DNA of 5,758 bases from Afipia sp. (GCA_020056155.1 JAGVII010000718.1:1-5758); one strand, 5' to 3'; shown: positions 1-5,285, counted from the stretch's first letter. Translations and numbers: made by a program. Notes: a model not told the origin generated them from the sequence alone.

Positions 1-185
1 CCGTAGGTACGCTGGACCATCAGATCGAAAACGCGGTTGTCGAACCAGTATTCGCCCGGAACATAGAAAGCGTAGAAGCCGAAGAGGACGCCGAGGCCCA
101 TCAGCGTAAAAGCCGTGGGAAAGCCCATCATGATCGCAGCCACGATGAGGCCGAGCATCAGCAGTCCGAGTACGGGATCGCTCAT
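1..185 (-). CDS. dctM: TRAP transporter large permease DctM, N-terminal part (cut by window edge)
   Basis: This is the large integral-membrane subunit of a TRAP transporter, the ion-coupled channel that moves the substrate across the inner membrane. Only the first 61 codons are present; the gene continues beyond position 1. The protein begins MSDPVLGLLMLGLIVAAIMMG, followed by a conserved-looking FPTAFTLMGLGVLFGFYAFY stretch (about residues 22-41) and then GEYWFDNRVFDLMVQRTY. A first hydrophobic segment covers about residues 5-20 and a second about residues 24-41. The GFP-x-AF pattern after the first helix is typical of DctM proteins, and the sequence resembles the long FcbT3-type branch (recognised from memory). 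The ATG at 185 overlaps the dctQ stop in an ATGA quadruplet. A GGAG (complement of 196-199) lies about 10 bases upstream inside dctQ, so translational coupling to dctQ is likely. The family assignment rests on sequence style plus operon position directly after dctP and dctQ. Confidence 0.9.
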   Translation of the reverse strand, partial: MSDPVLGLLMLGLIVAAIMMGFPTAFTLMGLGVLFGFYAFYVPGEYWFDNRVFDLMVQRTY

Positions 186-850
186 TTCGCCAAATCTCCG
201 CCCATGCCGCGCTTCCGTGCGGTCTCCTCGATGTTCTGCGCGTGGTCGATCGCTTTTCGTTTCGTTTCCTCGTCGACGAACTCGCTGTCAGCGAGCTGAT
301 CCCCGATGACGTCGATCTCGGATACGTCCTTCAGGCGCGTGGGCCACGAACCGGTCCGGAGACAGATTACGCAGCGCGCGATCTCCGCGGCACCCTGCAG
401 CAGCAAAAGCGCGCCGGCGAGCGGGATCATGAACTTGAACTGCCAGACCGGCGGCCCGTCGGCGGTGATGTTGGAGTGTTCGTTGATGCGAAAGGAGAGG
501 ACGGCGTAGTCCCAGCCCGCATAGGCCAGAGCCGCGACCCCCGGCAGGAAGAACGTCACGTAGAGTATCAGATCGAACGTCGCTTGCGTGCGCGGCTTCA
601 TCGAACCGTAGAGGAAGTCGCCGCGGACATGGGCATTCTGCGCCAGCGTGTAGGCCCCGCCTATCATGAATAGCGTGCCGTACAGCATGTTAGAGGCGTC
701 GAAAATCCATGCCGTCGGCATGTTCAGGAAATAGCGCTTGAAGACTTCCGCGCAGACAAGAAGCATCAGTCCGATAATCAGCCACGCCGCGGCTTTGCCG
801 GTCCACGTACTGATGCCGTCGATGGTATGCAGAACACGTTGCGCGCTCAT
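182..850 (-). CDS. dctQ: TRAP transporter small permease DctQ
   Basis: This is the small membrane subunit of the TRAP transporter; it binds DctM and helps dock the substrate-loaded DctP. The protein has 222 residues. Four hydrophobic segments are visible at about 20-36, 52-69, 92-113 and 139-158, the usual four-helix DctQ layout. Family-like motifs are AEVFKRYF (34-41) after helix 1 and AHVRGDFLY (73-81) after helix 2. Beyond helix 4 there is a hydrophilic, highly charged tail of about 55 residues (168-222), longer than in minimal DctQ proteins and probably cytoplasmic. The start at 850 is supported by an AGGTGA (complement of 860-865) 9 bases upstream. The gene follows dctP after 110 bases containing a strong hairpin and overlaps dctM by 4 bases. 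Together these indicate one dctP-dctQ-dctM operon. The substrate cannot be read from this subunit. Confidence 0.95.
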   Translation of the reverse strand: MSAQRVLHTIDGISTWTGKAAAWLIIGLMLLVCAEVFKRYFLNMPTAWIFDASNMLYGTLFMIGGAYTLAQNAHVRGDFLYGSMKPRTQATFDLILYVTFFLPGVAALAYAGWDYAVLSFRINEHSNITADGPPVWQFKFMIPLAGALLLLQGAAEIARCVICLRTGSWPTRLKDVSEIDVIGDQLADSEFVDEETKRKAIDHAQNIEETARKRGMGGDLAK

Positions 851-906
851 AGGACGCCGTCACCTGATCATGAAGGAAGTCGGAGCAACTCTTGAAACGA
901 TACAAA

Positions 907-938
907 GCATCACCCGGGATTGCCATCCCGGATGATGC
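907..938 (-). promoter_or_regulatory. Intercistronic hairpin between dctP and dctQ
   Basis: Read on the minus strand, GCATCATCCGGGAT and ATCCCGGGTGATGC flank a 4-base loop (GGCA). All 14 positions can pair in the RNA, with a single U-G wobble; on the plus strand that position would be a C/A mismatch, so the structure fits minus-strand RNA best. It starts 22 bases after the dctP stop and ends 56 bases before the dctQ start. Only a weak U-rich stretch (UUUGUAUC) follows. This points to a partial terminator or a 3'-end stabiliser of dctP mRNA rather than a full stop. Such an element would give more binding protein than permease, as is common in binding-protein operons. The fold is seen directly; the function is inferred. 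Confidence 0.7.
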
Positions 939-960
939 GTTGTTCGTGCTGATTATTGCG

Positions 961-2109
961 TCAGGTCTTCTTCTTGGCGTTCGGCCCGAAGTAATGGTTG
1001 TAGGCCATACGACGGCTAACGACCGTATCCTGCTCCCACTGGGTCGCCCGCTTGGCGAAGGCCAGCTGGGATTCAACGATCTCCTTGAACAGCGGATTTT
1101 CCGCCGACTTCTTGGCCGCGACCTGATCGAAAATCTCAAGTTGCTTCTGCAACACCGCATCCGGTGTCTTGTAGAACTTCACCTTGTCCTTGGACTGCAT
1201 CTCCTCGTAGTCCTTGGAATAGCGGTCGATCGCCTTCCAGGCCATGTCCTGACCCGCTGCTTCCGCAGCATTGTCAAGAATCGCCCTGATCTTCGCCGGC
1301 AGCGCGTTGTACTTGTCCTTGTTGAACATGATCTCGAACTGCTCGGCGTTCTGGTGGTAGCTCTGCAGCATGCAGACCTTGGACACGTCCGGGAATCCGA
1401 GCACGCGATCGGACGACGCATTGTTGAACTCTGCCGCGTCGAGCAGACCGCGATCCAGCGCCGAGACGATTTCACCGCCGGGCAGTGCGTTGACCGCCGC
1501 GCCCATGCCGCTGAACACGTCGATCGAAATGCCGACGGTGCGGAACTTGACGCCCTTAAGGTCGTCGGCCTTGGTCACCGGCTTCTTGAACCAGCCGAGC
1601 GGCTGGGTCGGCATCGGGCCGTACGGGAATGAGACGACGTTGGCGCCGATCGAGCTGTAGAGTTTTTCGAGCAACTGCTTGCCGCCGCCGTACTTGTGCC
1701 AGGCCAGCAGCATGTTCGCGTCCATCGCATAGCCCGGACCCGAACCCCACAATGCCAGCGCGTTCTGCTTGCCGTAGTGATAGGCGAGCACGCCGTGGCC
1801 GCCGTCGAGCGTGCCCTTTGAGACGGCCTCAAGCAACTGGAACGGAGGAACGACTGCGCCCGCGGGCAGCACTTCGATCTTGAGATCGCCGCCGGTCATG
1901 TCGTTGACCTTCTTGGCGTAGTCGAGCGCGTATTCGTGGAAGATGTCCTTCGCCGGCCATGTGCTCTGGAAGCGCATGCTGGTCGGACCCGTCTGGGCGA
2001 TAGCCGGCGTAGCTATCGTGGCGGCTGCGCCAGCGGCGGCAACTTTCAGGAAGTTGCGGCGGCTGGACGTCTTCTCGCTGGATGTCTTGTCTTTGTTTCG
2101 TTTGGTCAT
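961..2109 (-). CDS. dctP: TRAP transporter periplasmic solute-binding protein DctP (Tat signal)
   Basis: This is the extracytoplasmic receptor of the TRAP transporter; it binds an organic anion in the periplasm and delivers it to DctQM. The protein has 382 residues. A twin-arginine signal, SRRNFLK (16-22), precedes an Ala-rich hydrophobic segment, with a likely cleavage after AIA (36-38). The mature part starts QTGPTSMRFQSTWP. Visible family features are LPAGAVVPPFQLLEAVSKGTLDGG (81-104), GVKFRTVG (186-193) with the conserved carboxylate-binding Arg190, GGEIVSALDRGLLDAAEF (211-228), and SYHQNAEQFEIMFNK (250-264). It resembles the TakP / FcbT1 branch that takes 2-oxo acids or aromatic acids; this is from memory and the ligand is not proven. 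The frame stays open upstream to 2244, but the ATG at 2109 is preferred because GGGAGAA (complement of 2114-2120) sits 4 bases upstream and the Tat signal follows. Near the ligand site, Glu227 is followed by Phe where, as I recall, TakP has Glu-Trp. Confidence 0.95.
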   Translation of the reverse strand: MTKRNKDKTSSEKTSSRRNFLKVAAAGAAATIATPAIAQTGPTSMRFQSTWPAKDIFHEYALDYAKKVNDMTGGDLKIEVLPAGAVVPPFQLLEAVSKGTLDGGHGVLAYHYGKQNALALWGSGPGYAMDANMLLAWHKYGGGKQLLEKLYSSIGANVVSFPYGPMPTQPLGWFKKPVTKADDLKGVKFRTVGISIDVFSGMGAAVNALPGGEIVSALDRGLLDAAEFNNASSDRVLGFPDVSKVCMLQSYHQNAEQFEIMFNKDKYNALPAKIRAILDNAAEAAGQDMAWKAIDRYSKDYEEMQSKDKVKFYKTPDAVLQKQLEIFDQVAAKKSAENPLFKEIVESQLAFAKRATQWEQDTVVSRRMAYNHYFGPNAKKKT

Positions 2110-2113
2110 GGCG

Positions 2114-2120
2114 TTCTCCC
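2114..2120 (-). promoter_or_regulatory. Ribosome binding site of dctP
   Basis: GGGAGAA on the minus strand lies 4 bases before the ATG at 2109. It decides between this start and the upstream in-frame ATG at 2244, which would add 45 residues before the twin-arginine signal. Confidence 0.75.
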
Positions 2121-2162
2121 TTATTAAGCCCGGTCCTTGCTGGCCTGACTTTGATGATTGAA

Positions 2163-2178
2163 TGCAAGACAAGAGCCT
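2163..2178 (-). promoter_or_regulatory. Putative sigma-54 (-24/-12) promoter of the dctPQM operon
   Basis: On the minus strand the sequence AGGCTCTTGTCTTGCA fits the RpoN consensus TGGCACG-N4-TTGCW. It keeps the essential GG and GC dinucleotides at the required 10-base spacing, and TTGCA is perfect; mismatches are at the first T, the A of GGCAC and the G after it. Transcription would begin near 2152, giving a leader of about 43 bases before dctP. Sigma-54 control of dicarboxylate transport genes (for example by DctB/DctD) is established in rhizobia and pseudomonads, so the assignment is plausible. No good sigma-70 promoter was seen by eye in 2110-2331. Confidence 0.45.
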
Positions 2179-2244
2179 GTGGGGAGATTTAGCAAGAATG
2201 ATCGGATGAATGCGACTCTTCGACGCGGCAGTTGGCGATTTCAT

Positions 2245-2255
2245 CTACGACTTAG
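2245..2255. promoter_or_regulatory. Possible activator site upstream of dctP (small imperfect dyad)
   Basis: CTACGACTTAG (CTAAGTCGTAG on the other strand) is a short imperfect dyad with CTA/TAG ends. It lies about 95 bases upstream of the predicted sigma-54 start site, a usual distance for an enhancer site. The arms are short and the regulator is unknown, so this is a weak call. Confidence 0.2.
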
Positions 2256-2311
2256 GAATAAGACTGACGGCCTGGTGTTTACATCACGCCTGTTTCATCG
2301 CGCTGCAACAC

Positions 2312-2325
2312 GCGTTCGGCAACGC
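2312..2325 (-). terminator. Weak hairpin just downstream of the P450 gene
   Basis: GCGTT and AACGC flank a 4-base loop 7 bases beyond the P450 stop (transcription runs toward lower coordinates). There is no clear U-tract after it. It could be a weak terminator or chance; if termination is incomplete, the P450 transcript would read on into dctP. Confidence 0.2.
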
Positions 2326-2331
2326 CGATGA

Positions 2332-3723
2332 TCAGTCGCGCCGCGTAATCCGAAACATCGGCGAGCGGTCCGGCTGCGTCGTGACCACGCCGACCGGCGT
2401 CACCGGCGCGCGGTCGAGCAATTCCACTCTGAAGGCCGCGATCAGCTTGGCCAGCGCCAGCGTGGCTTCGGTCAGCGCGAACTGTGCGCCGATGCAGACC
2501 CGAGGCCCGACGCCGAACGGCAGATAGGCGAAACGGTCCGGCGGCGGGTTGCCGGGCAGGAAACGGGACGGCCTGAAGGCGTTGGGCTGATCCCAAAGCT
2601 TTTCATGCCGGTGCAGCAGCCACGGCGAAATCAGCACCACATCCCGTGGCGCAATCTCTGCCCCCGCCACCGCATCGGAACCAGCGGCGGCGCGCACGAT
2701 CAGGAAGGCAGGCGGATAAAGCCGCATGGTTTCGTCGAGCACCGCGCGGGTGAACGTCAGCCGGGCGACGTCGGGCGCACCGCCGCCGGCCGCGACCTTC
2801 GCCTCTGCGGCCAGTTCGTCCTGCGTCGCAGGATCGAGCGCCAGCAGATAAAGCGACCAGAACAGCGCCGTCGCGGTGGTCTCATGACCCGCGAGGATCA
2901 TGGTCGATACCTGATCGCCGAGTTGCTCGTCGGAAAAGGCTTCGTTGGTTTCGGGATCGCGCGCCGCCACCATCAGGTCGAACAGATCGCGCGGCGCGCC
3001 GTCGCCCGCAGCCGCCATGGCGCGGCGCTCGGTGATCAGCCCGCGCATGAACCGCGTCCACCGCCGCCGGAACAATGCGCGCGACATATCGCTGGGGCTC
3101 GGCCAGCCCAGCGGCAGCAGCAGATCGAAAAACCGCGGCTGCGCCAGACGCTCGCCGTAGTCGTTGACGAAGCCGCGCAGTGCCGCGCCATGCTTGTCGA
3201 GTTCGAACGAAAACATCGTGCGCCCGGCGATGTCGAGCGCGAGTCGCTGCATCGCTTCGCGCAGATCGACCGGCTTGCCGCATTCATGACGCAACGCGCC
3301 GATCGCATCATCGGTCGCCGCCAGCATGTGCGGAATCAGAAGCGGAATGGCGCGCGGCGCGAAGGCGGGCGCCAGGGTGCGGCGCTGATTTTTCCAGGCC
3401 TTGCCTTCCGCCAGCAGAAGCCCCTCGCCGAGAATCGGCCGCAGCACCCGGATGCCGGCCGGCGTGCGTGTATAGTTCTCGTAGTTGTCAACGAGCACAT
3501 GCCGGATCGCGTCCGGCGTGTTGAGGATGAAGCTGCTGCGCCCGAAGAAGCGTCCCCGGACGATGTCCTCCTCATAGGCGCGCTGGCCCCAGCTCGCGAT
3601 GGCGTTGCGCCGGATCAGGGACAGCCGGCCAAACGCAGACAGATCGTCCGGCGCGAGCGGCGGCCGCGGCGGAACCAGCGGTGCGCGCGCCATCGGCGCG
3701 TCAAGGATCTCGGCAATGCTCAT
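2332..3723 (-). CDS. Cytochrome P450 monooxygenase
   Basis: This is a haem-thiolate monooxygenase that inserts one oxygen atom from O2 into an organic substrate, using electrons from a redox partner. It has 463 residues, a normal full length, with no N-terminal membrane anchor, so it should be soluble. Diagnostic motifs appear in order: C-helix WKNQR (110-114); I-helix AGHETTA (278-284) with the Glu281-Thr282 pair for oxygen activation; K-helix ExxR as ETMR (331-334); the meander-region FRPSRF (393-398); and the haem loop FGVGPRVCIG (403-412) with Cys410 as haem ligand. The AGHETT and ETMRLYPP style recalls the CYP102/CYP110/CYP4-like group rather than CYP101-like camphor enzymes; that is an impression from memory. 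No substrate can be assigned. No ferredoxin or reductase is encoded nearby, so it probably uses shared partners. It diverges from the methyltransferase at 3901 and lies 222 bases upstream of dctP on the same strand. The ribosome binding site is weak (GGGTTGTGA before the ATG at 3723). Confidence 0.95.
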   Translation of the reverse strand: MSIAEILDAPMARAPLVPPRPPLAPDDLSAFGRLSLIRRNAIASWGQRAYEEDIVRGRFFGRSSFILNTPDAIRHVLVDNYENYTRTPAGIRVLRPILGEGLLLAEGKAWKNQRRTLAPAFAPRAIPLLIPHMLAATDDAIGALRHECGKPVDLREAMQRLALDIAGRTMFSFELDKHGAALRGFVNDYGERLAQPRFFDLLLPLGWPSPSDMSRALFRRRWTRFMRGLITERRAMAAAGDGAPRDLFDLMVAARDPETNEAFSDEQLGDQVSTMILAGHETTATALFWSLYLLALDPATQDELAAEAKVAAGGGAPDVARLTFTRAVLDETMRLYPPAFLIVRAAAGSDAVAGAEIAPRDVVLISPWLLHRHEKLWDQPNAFRPSRFLPGNPPPDRFAYLPFGVGPRVCIGAQFALTEATLALAKLIAAFRVELLDRAPVTPVGVVTTQPDRSPMFRITRRD

Positions 3724-3749
3724 TCACAACCCGGCGTTTCAGCTTCTCG

Positions 3750-3755
3750 ATCATA
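3750..3755 (-). promoter_or_regulatory. Possible -10 element of the P450 gene
   Basis: TATGAT on the minus strand is a 5-of-6 match to TATAAT. It sits 26 bases before the P450 start codon, which would give a leader of about 20 bases. No good -35 hexamer lies 16-18 bases upstream; that space is occupied by the repeat relic. The call is tentative. Confidence 0.22.
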
Positions 3756-3761
3756 CTTGTT

Positions 3762-3790
3762 CTTGCGGCGAAGCGAAGCAATCCCGCAAG
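3762..3790. repeat. Interspersed palindromic repeat relic (GCGAAGCGAAGCAATCC type)
   Basis: The segment begins CTTGCGG and ends CCGCAAG, a perfect 7-bp inverted repeat around a 15-base centre reading CGAAGCGAAGCAATC. It closely resembles a short intergenic repeat that I recall as common in Bradyrhizobium and Rhodopseudomonas (TTGCGAGCGAAGCGAAGCAATCC and variants). This copy is short and looks degraded. It lies in the divergent region between the P450 and the methyltransferase. The inverted repeat is seen directly; the family link is from memory. Confidence 0.55.
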
Positions 3791-3817
3791 GCTCAATTAA
3801 GACGGCTCAATTAAAAC
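3790..3817. repeat. 14-bp tandem direct repeat in the divergent intergenic region
   Basis: GGCTCAATTAAGAC is followed at once by GGCTCAATTAAAAC; the two units differ at one position. Both are AT-rich in the middle, in a GC-rich setting. The array lies 67 bases upstream of the P450 start and 83 bases upstream of the methyltransferase start, so it could be a pair of operator sites one and a third helical turns apart. It also abuts the repeat relic at 3762-3790 and may be a small slippage duplication. Confidence 0.7.
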
Positions 3818-3884
3818 GGCCTGGCTCGCGTCGCCAGATCGCTATTGTCCCGGACGGAAGCGGGTGCCATCTGTCCTGTCTCGC

Positions 3885-3890
3885 AGAGGA
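3885..3890 (+). promoter_or_regulatory. Ribosome binding site of the methyltransferase
   Basis: AGAGGA lies 10 bases before the ATG at 3901. It fixes this start, although the frame is open far upstream (to 2605) antisense to the P450. Confidence 0.6.
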
Positions 3891-3900
3891 ATACGACACG

Positions 3901-4521
3901 ATGAACGATAGCAGCCGTCACGCCCATTGGGAGCAGGTCTACACCACCAAAGGCGAGCGGGAGGTCAGCTGGTTTCAGGAATGCGCGGAACCGTCGATGG
4001 AGCTGCTTCGCGCAGCGGGCGCGAACGCCGACACCCGCATCATCGACATCGGAGGTGGCGCGTCCCGCCTCGTCGATACCCTGGTGCACGACGGTTTTCA
4101 GCAGGTGACCGTTCTGGACCTGTCGGAGGCGGCCCTGTCGACCGCGCGCGCAAGACTGGGAGCCCGCGCCGGGAACGTGCAATGGATCGCCGCCGATGTG
4201 ACGCGATGGGAGCCCGCGCAAACGTTCGACATCTGGCACGATCGCGCAGCCTTTCATTTTCTCACGGAAAACACCGATCGCGCAGCTTACGTGAACAGGC
4301 TACGCCGCGCGGTGAAGCCCGGCGGGCATGTCATCCTCGGCACCTTCGCGCTTGACGGTCCGGAACGATGCAGCGGGCTGGCCGTCGTTCGCTACAGCGG
4401 AGAAACCCTGGCGTACACGCTCGGCGCGGACTTCCGGCTCGTCGGGACGATCTCTCATCTCCACAAAACGCCGTGGGACAGCCAGCAAAGTTTTCAGTTC
4501 AGCACGTTTCACGTTGCCTAG
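3901..4521 (+). CDS. Class I SAM-dependent methyltransferase
   Basis: This is a probable cytosolic methyltransferase using S-adenosylmethionine; the acceptor is unknown. The protein has 206 residues. The N-terminus HAHWEQVYTTKGEREVSWFQ (7-26) is a recognisable signature of a small methyltransferase group that includes bacterial members and eukaryotic protein-lysine methyltransferase relatives. Motif I is IIDIGGGASRL (47-57), the glycine-rich SAM loop. An acidic residue ends strand 2 in VTVLDLS (Asp73), and AADV (97-100) supplies the residue near adenine. FDIWHDRAAFHFL (109-121) corresponds to motif IV, and LRRAVKPGGHVILGTFA (134-150) to the post-motif strand. DGPERCSGLAVVRYS (152-166) follows, a stretch I associate with this group. 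The start at 3901 is chosen because the SAM domain begins right after it, AGAGGA precedes it, and the upstream extension is only antisense to the P450. It is transcribed divergently from the P450, and a functional link is not evident. Confidence 0.9.
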   Translation: MNDSSRHAHWEQVYTTKGEREVSWFQECAEPSMELLRAAGANADTRIIDIGGGASRLVDTLVHDGFQQVTVLDLSEAALSTARARLGARAGNVQWIAADVTRWEPAQTFDIWHDRAAFHFLTENTDRAAYVNRLRRAVKPGGHVILGTFALDGPERCSGLAVVRYSGETLAYTLGADFRLVGTISHLHKTPWDSQQSFQFSTFHVA

Positions 4522-4540
4522 AGCTTGCTGGTACCGTTTG

Positions 4541-4600
4541 CGGGCCGACTGCGGGATTCGAACCTGCGAGCCTGGTTGCCCTGAATTTAGTTCATTCAGA
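4541..4600 (-). pseudogene. tRNA-like relic (T-arm plus neighbouring hairpin)
   Basis: On the minus strand, GCAGG-TTCGAAT-CCCGC (complement of 4551-4567) is a typical tRNA T-arm with one A-C mismatch in the stem. Thirteen bases upstream of it on that strand, CTGAAT and ATTCAG (4581-4599) form a 6-bp stem with a 7-base loop in the place of an anticodon arm. The loop (GAACTAA) lacks the universal U33, there is no matching 5' acceptor strand for AGTCGGC, no CCA directly follows, and no D-arm is seen. It is therefore not a working tRNA. It may be a decayed tRNA, a leftover 3' end from an integration event, or chance resemblance. Confidence 0.35.
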
Positions 4601-4678
4601 AGCCTTCCGTCGTCGAATTTCACCCGCATGCCATCCTGGCCGTGTTAGGCTACCCCAAACAACGAAGCACAGGCGGAC

Positions 4679-4903
4679 ATGAAGAAACCACTCACACTCC
4701 CCGACGAAGAGCCCCGCAAGATCCAGCGCGCGGATGTTCCACCCGTGGAGGGCTTTACGCTCGTGGTCGATGGACACTTCAAAACGCAATATAATGACGA
4801 GGCGTCCGCAAAGGACGCTGCCGCGGCGTTGTTCGCCAAATATAAAATGCTGCAGATCGAAATTTACGATGCAGCGAAGAGAGAGCGAACGAGATTCTCG
4901 TAA
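4679..4903 (+). CDS. Small protein of unknown function, 74 residues
   Basis: I do not recognise a named family. The 74-residue protein starts with a charged, proline-rich tail (residues 1-23, with PDEEPRK). A compact core follows: a probable strand FTLVVDGHFKTQY (26-38), a helix EASAKDAAAALFAKYK (41-56), and a strand MLQIEIYDA (57-65), ending in a basic tail KRERTRFS. There is no signal peptide or membrane segment, so it is probably cytosolic. An AGG (4671-4673) lies 5 bases before the ATG. The pattern of a small alpha/beta core with a charged start looks like a real, conserved alphaproteobacterial protein, and I have an impression of similar Bradyrhizobium proteins. It ends 15 bases before the stop codon of the convergent secreted-protein gene; no clear terminator lies between them. 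Confidence 0.7.
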   Translation: MKKPLTLPDEEPRKIQRADVPPVEGFTLVVDGHFKTQYNDEASAKDAAAALFAKYKMLQIEIYDAAKRERTRFS

Positions 4904-4918
4904 GCGGCCAGCGAGCCG

Positions 4919-5173
4919 TCAGCACCCCCGGCAGATGCTCCTCAGCCGGCGTGACAGCGCTTCATCGTCCTGCTTCATCCGCTCCAGCGGGTCTGCAGTC
5001 GTTTGCTTCGCGGCGGCTTCCGCCTTCTTCGCCGCGAGCGCCTTGGACTGACGGTCGTAGCAGGCTTCCCGGTCCGGCTTTGCATCGATGAAGCGGCATT
5101 GCTCGACCTTCGCAAGGCTCTGCGTCGCTCCGCTTAGCGCAACCATCAAGATCAAGGCTTGAAGAAACTTCAT
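4919..5173 (-). CDS. Small secreted cysteine-containing protein, 84 residues
   Basis: The function is unknown. The protein has a clear Sec signal peptide, MKFLQALILMVALSGATQSLA (1-21), with probable cleavage after SLA. The mature part is about 63 residues. It holds CRFIDAKPDREACYD (26-40, Cys26 and Cys38), a Lys/Ala-rich helical segment ALAAKKAEAAAK (45-56), and DPLERMKQDDEALSRRLRSICRGC (61-84), ending in CxxC (Cys81, Cys84). Four cysteines in a predicted periplasmic protein suggest two disulfides. The C-x11-C with a following YD recalls a motif in other small exported proteins (REACYD). The frame is open upstream to 5251, but the ATG at 5173 is chosen because the signal peptide begins there. 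A palindrome (5209-5225) lies 36 bases upstream. It runs in the same direction as the 58-residue gene, 112 bases after that gene's stop. Confidence 0.75.
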   Translation of the reverse strand: MKFLQALILMVALSGATQSLAKVEQCRFIDAKPDREACYDRQSKALAAKKAEAAAKQTTADPLERMKQDDEALSRRLRSICRGC

Positions 5174-5208
5174 CAAAGGACCTGCTGAGTTATGTTGACG
5201 AGAAATTT

Positions 5209-5225
5209 TGACCGGCCACCGGTCA
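5209..5225. promoter_or_regulatory. 17-bp palindrome upstream of the secreted-protein gene
   Basis: TGACCGGCCACCGGTCA has perfect 7-base arms around a 3-base centre. It lies 36 bases upstream of the ATG at 5173, in the position of an operator or promoter-proximal hairpin. It is not followed by a U-tract on the minus strand (CAAAATTTC follows), so it is less likely to be a terminator for the 58-residue gene. Confidence 0.4.
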
Positions 5226-5285
5226 GATCGCATAAATTCTTGTCCGGGCAACAGAACCTCTCCGCTCTCCGAAGATCCGTCTCGA

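Noticed and set aside
907..938. A strong intrinsic terminator
   Set aside because: The stem is strong but only UUUGUAUC follows, and dctQ and dctM must still be expressed from the operon.
892..1632. A 246-codon open frame on the plus strand
   Set aside because: It is antisense to dctP and repeats of VLVL/LG/RR composition look like a shadow frame; no ribosome binding site or domain is visible.
2110..2244. A 45-residue N-terminal extension of DctP from the ATG at 2244
   Set aside because: It would bury the twin-arginine signal, it overlaps the likely promoter, and the ATG at 2109 has a strong ribosome binding site.
2605..3900. A 432-codon open stretch on the plus strand in frame with the methyltransferase, which could suggest a 638-residue fusion protein
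   Set aside because: Most of it is exactly antisense to the P450, whose motifs are complete. The translation is Arg/Gln-rich low-complexity, typical of a GC-rich antisense frame, and a ribosome binding site plus the conserved N-terminus mark the methyltransferase start at 3901.
4300..4629. A 109-codon minus-strand open frame covering the tRNA-like relic
   Set aside because: Half is antisense to the methyltransferase, and the segment GSQVRIPQSA is what a tRNA T-arm gives when translated, not a protein motif.
5174..5251. A 26-residue upstream extension of the secreted protein
   Set aside because: It would put charged residues before a textbook signal peptide and spans the palindrome.
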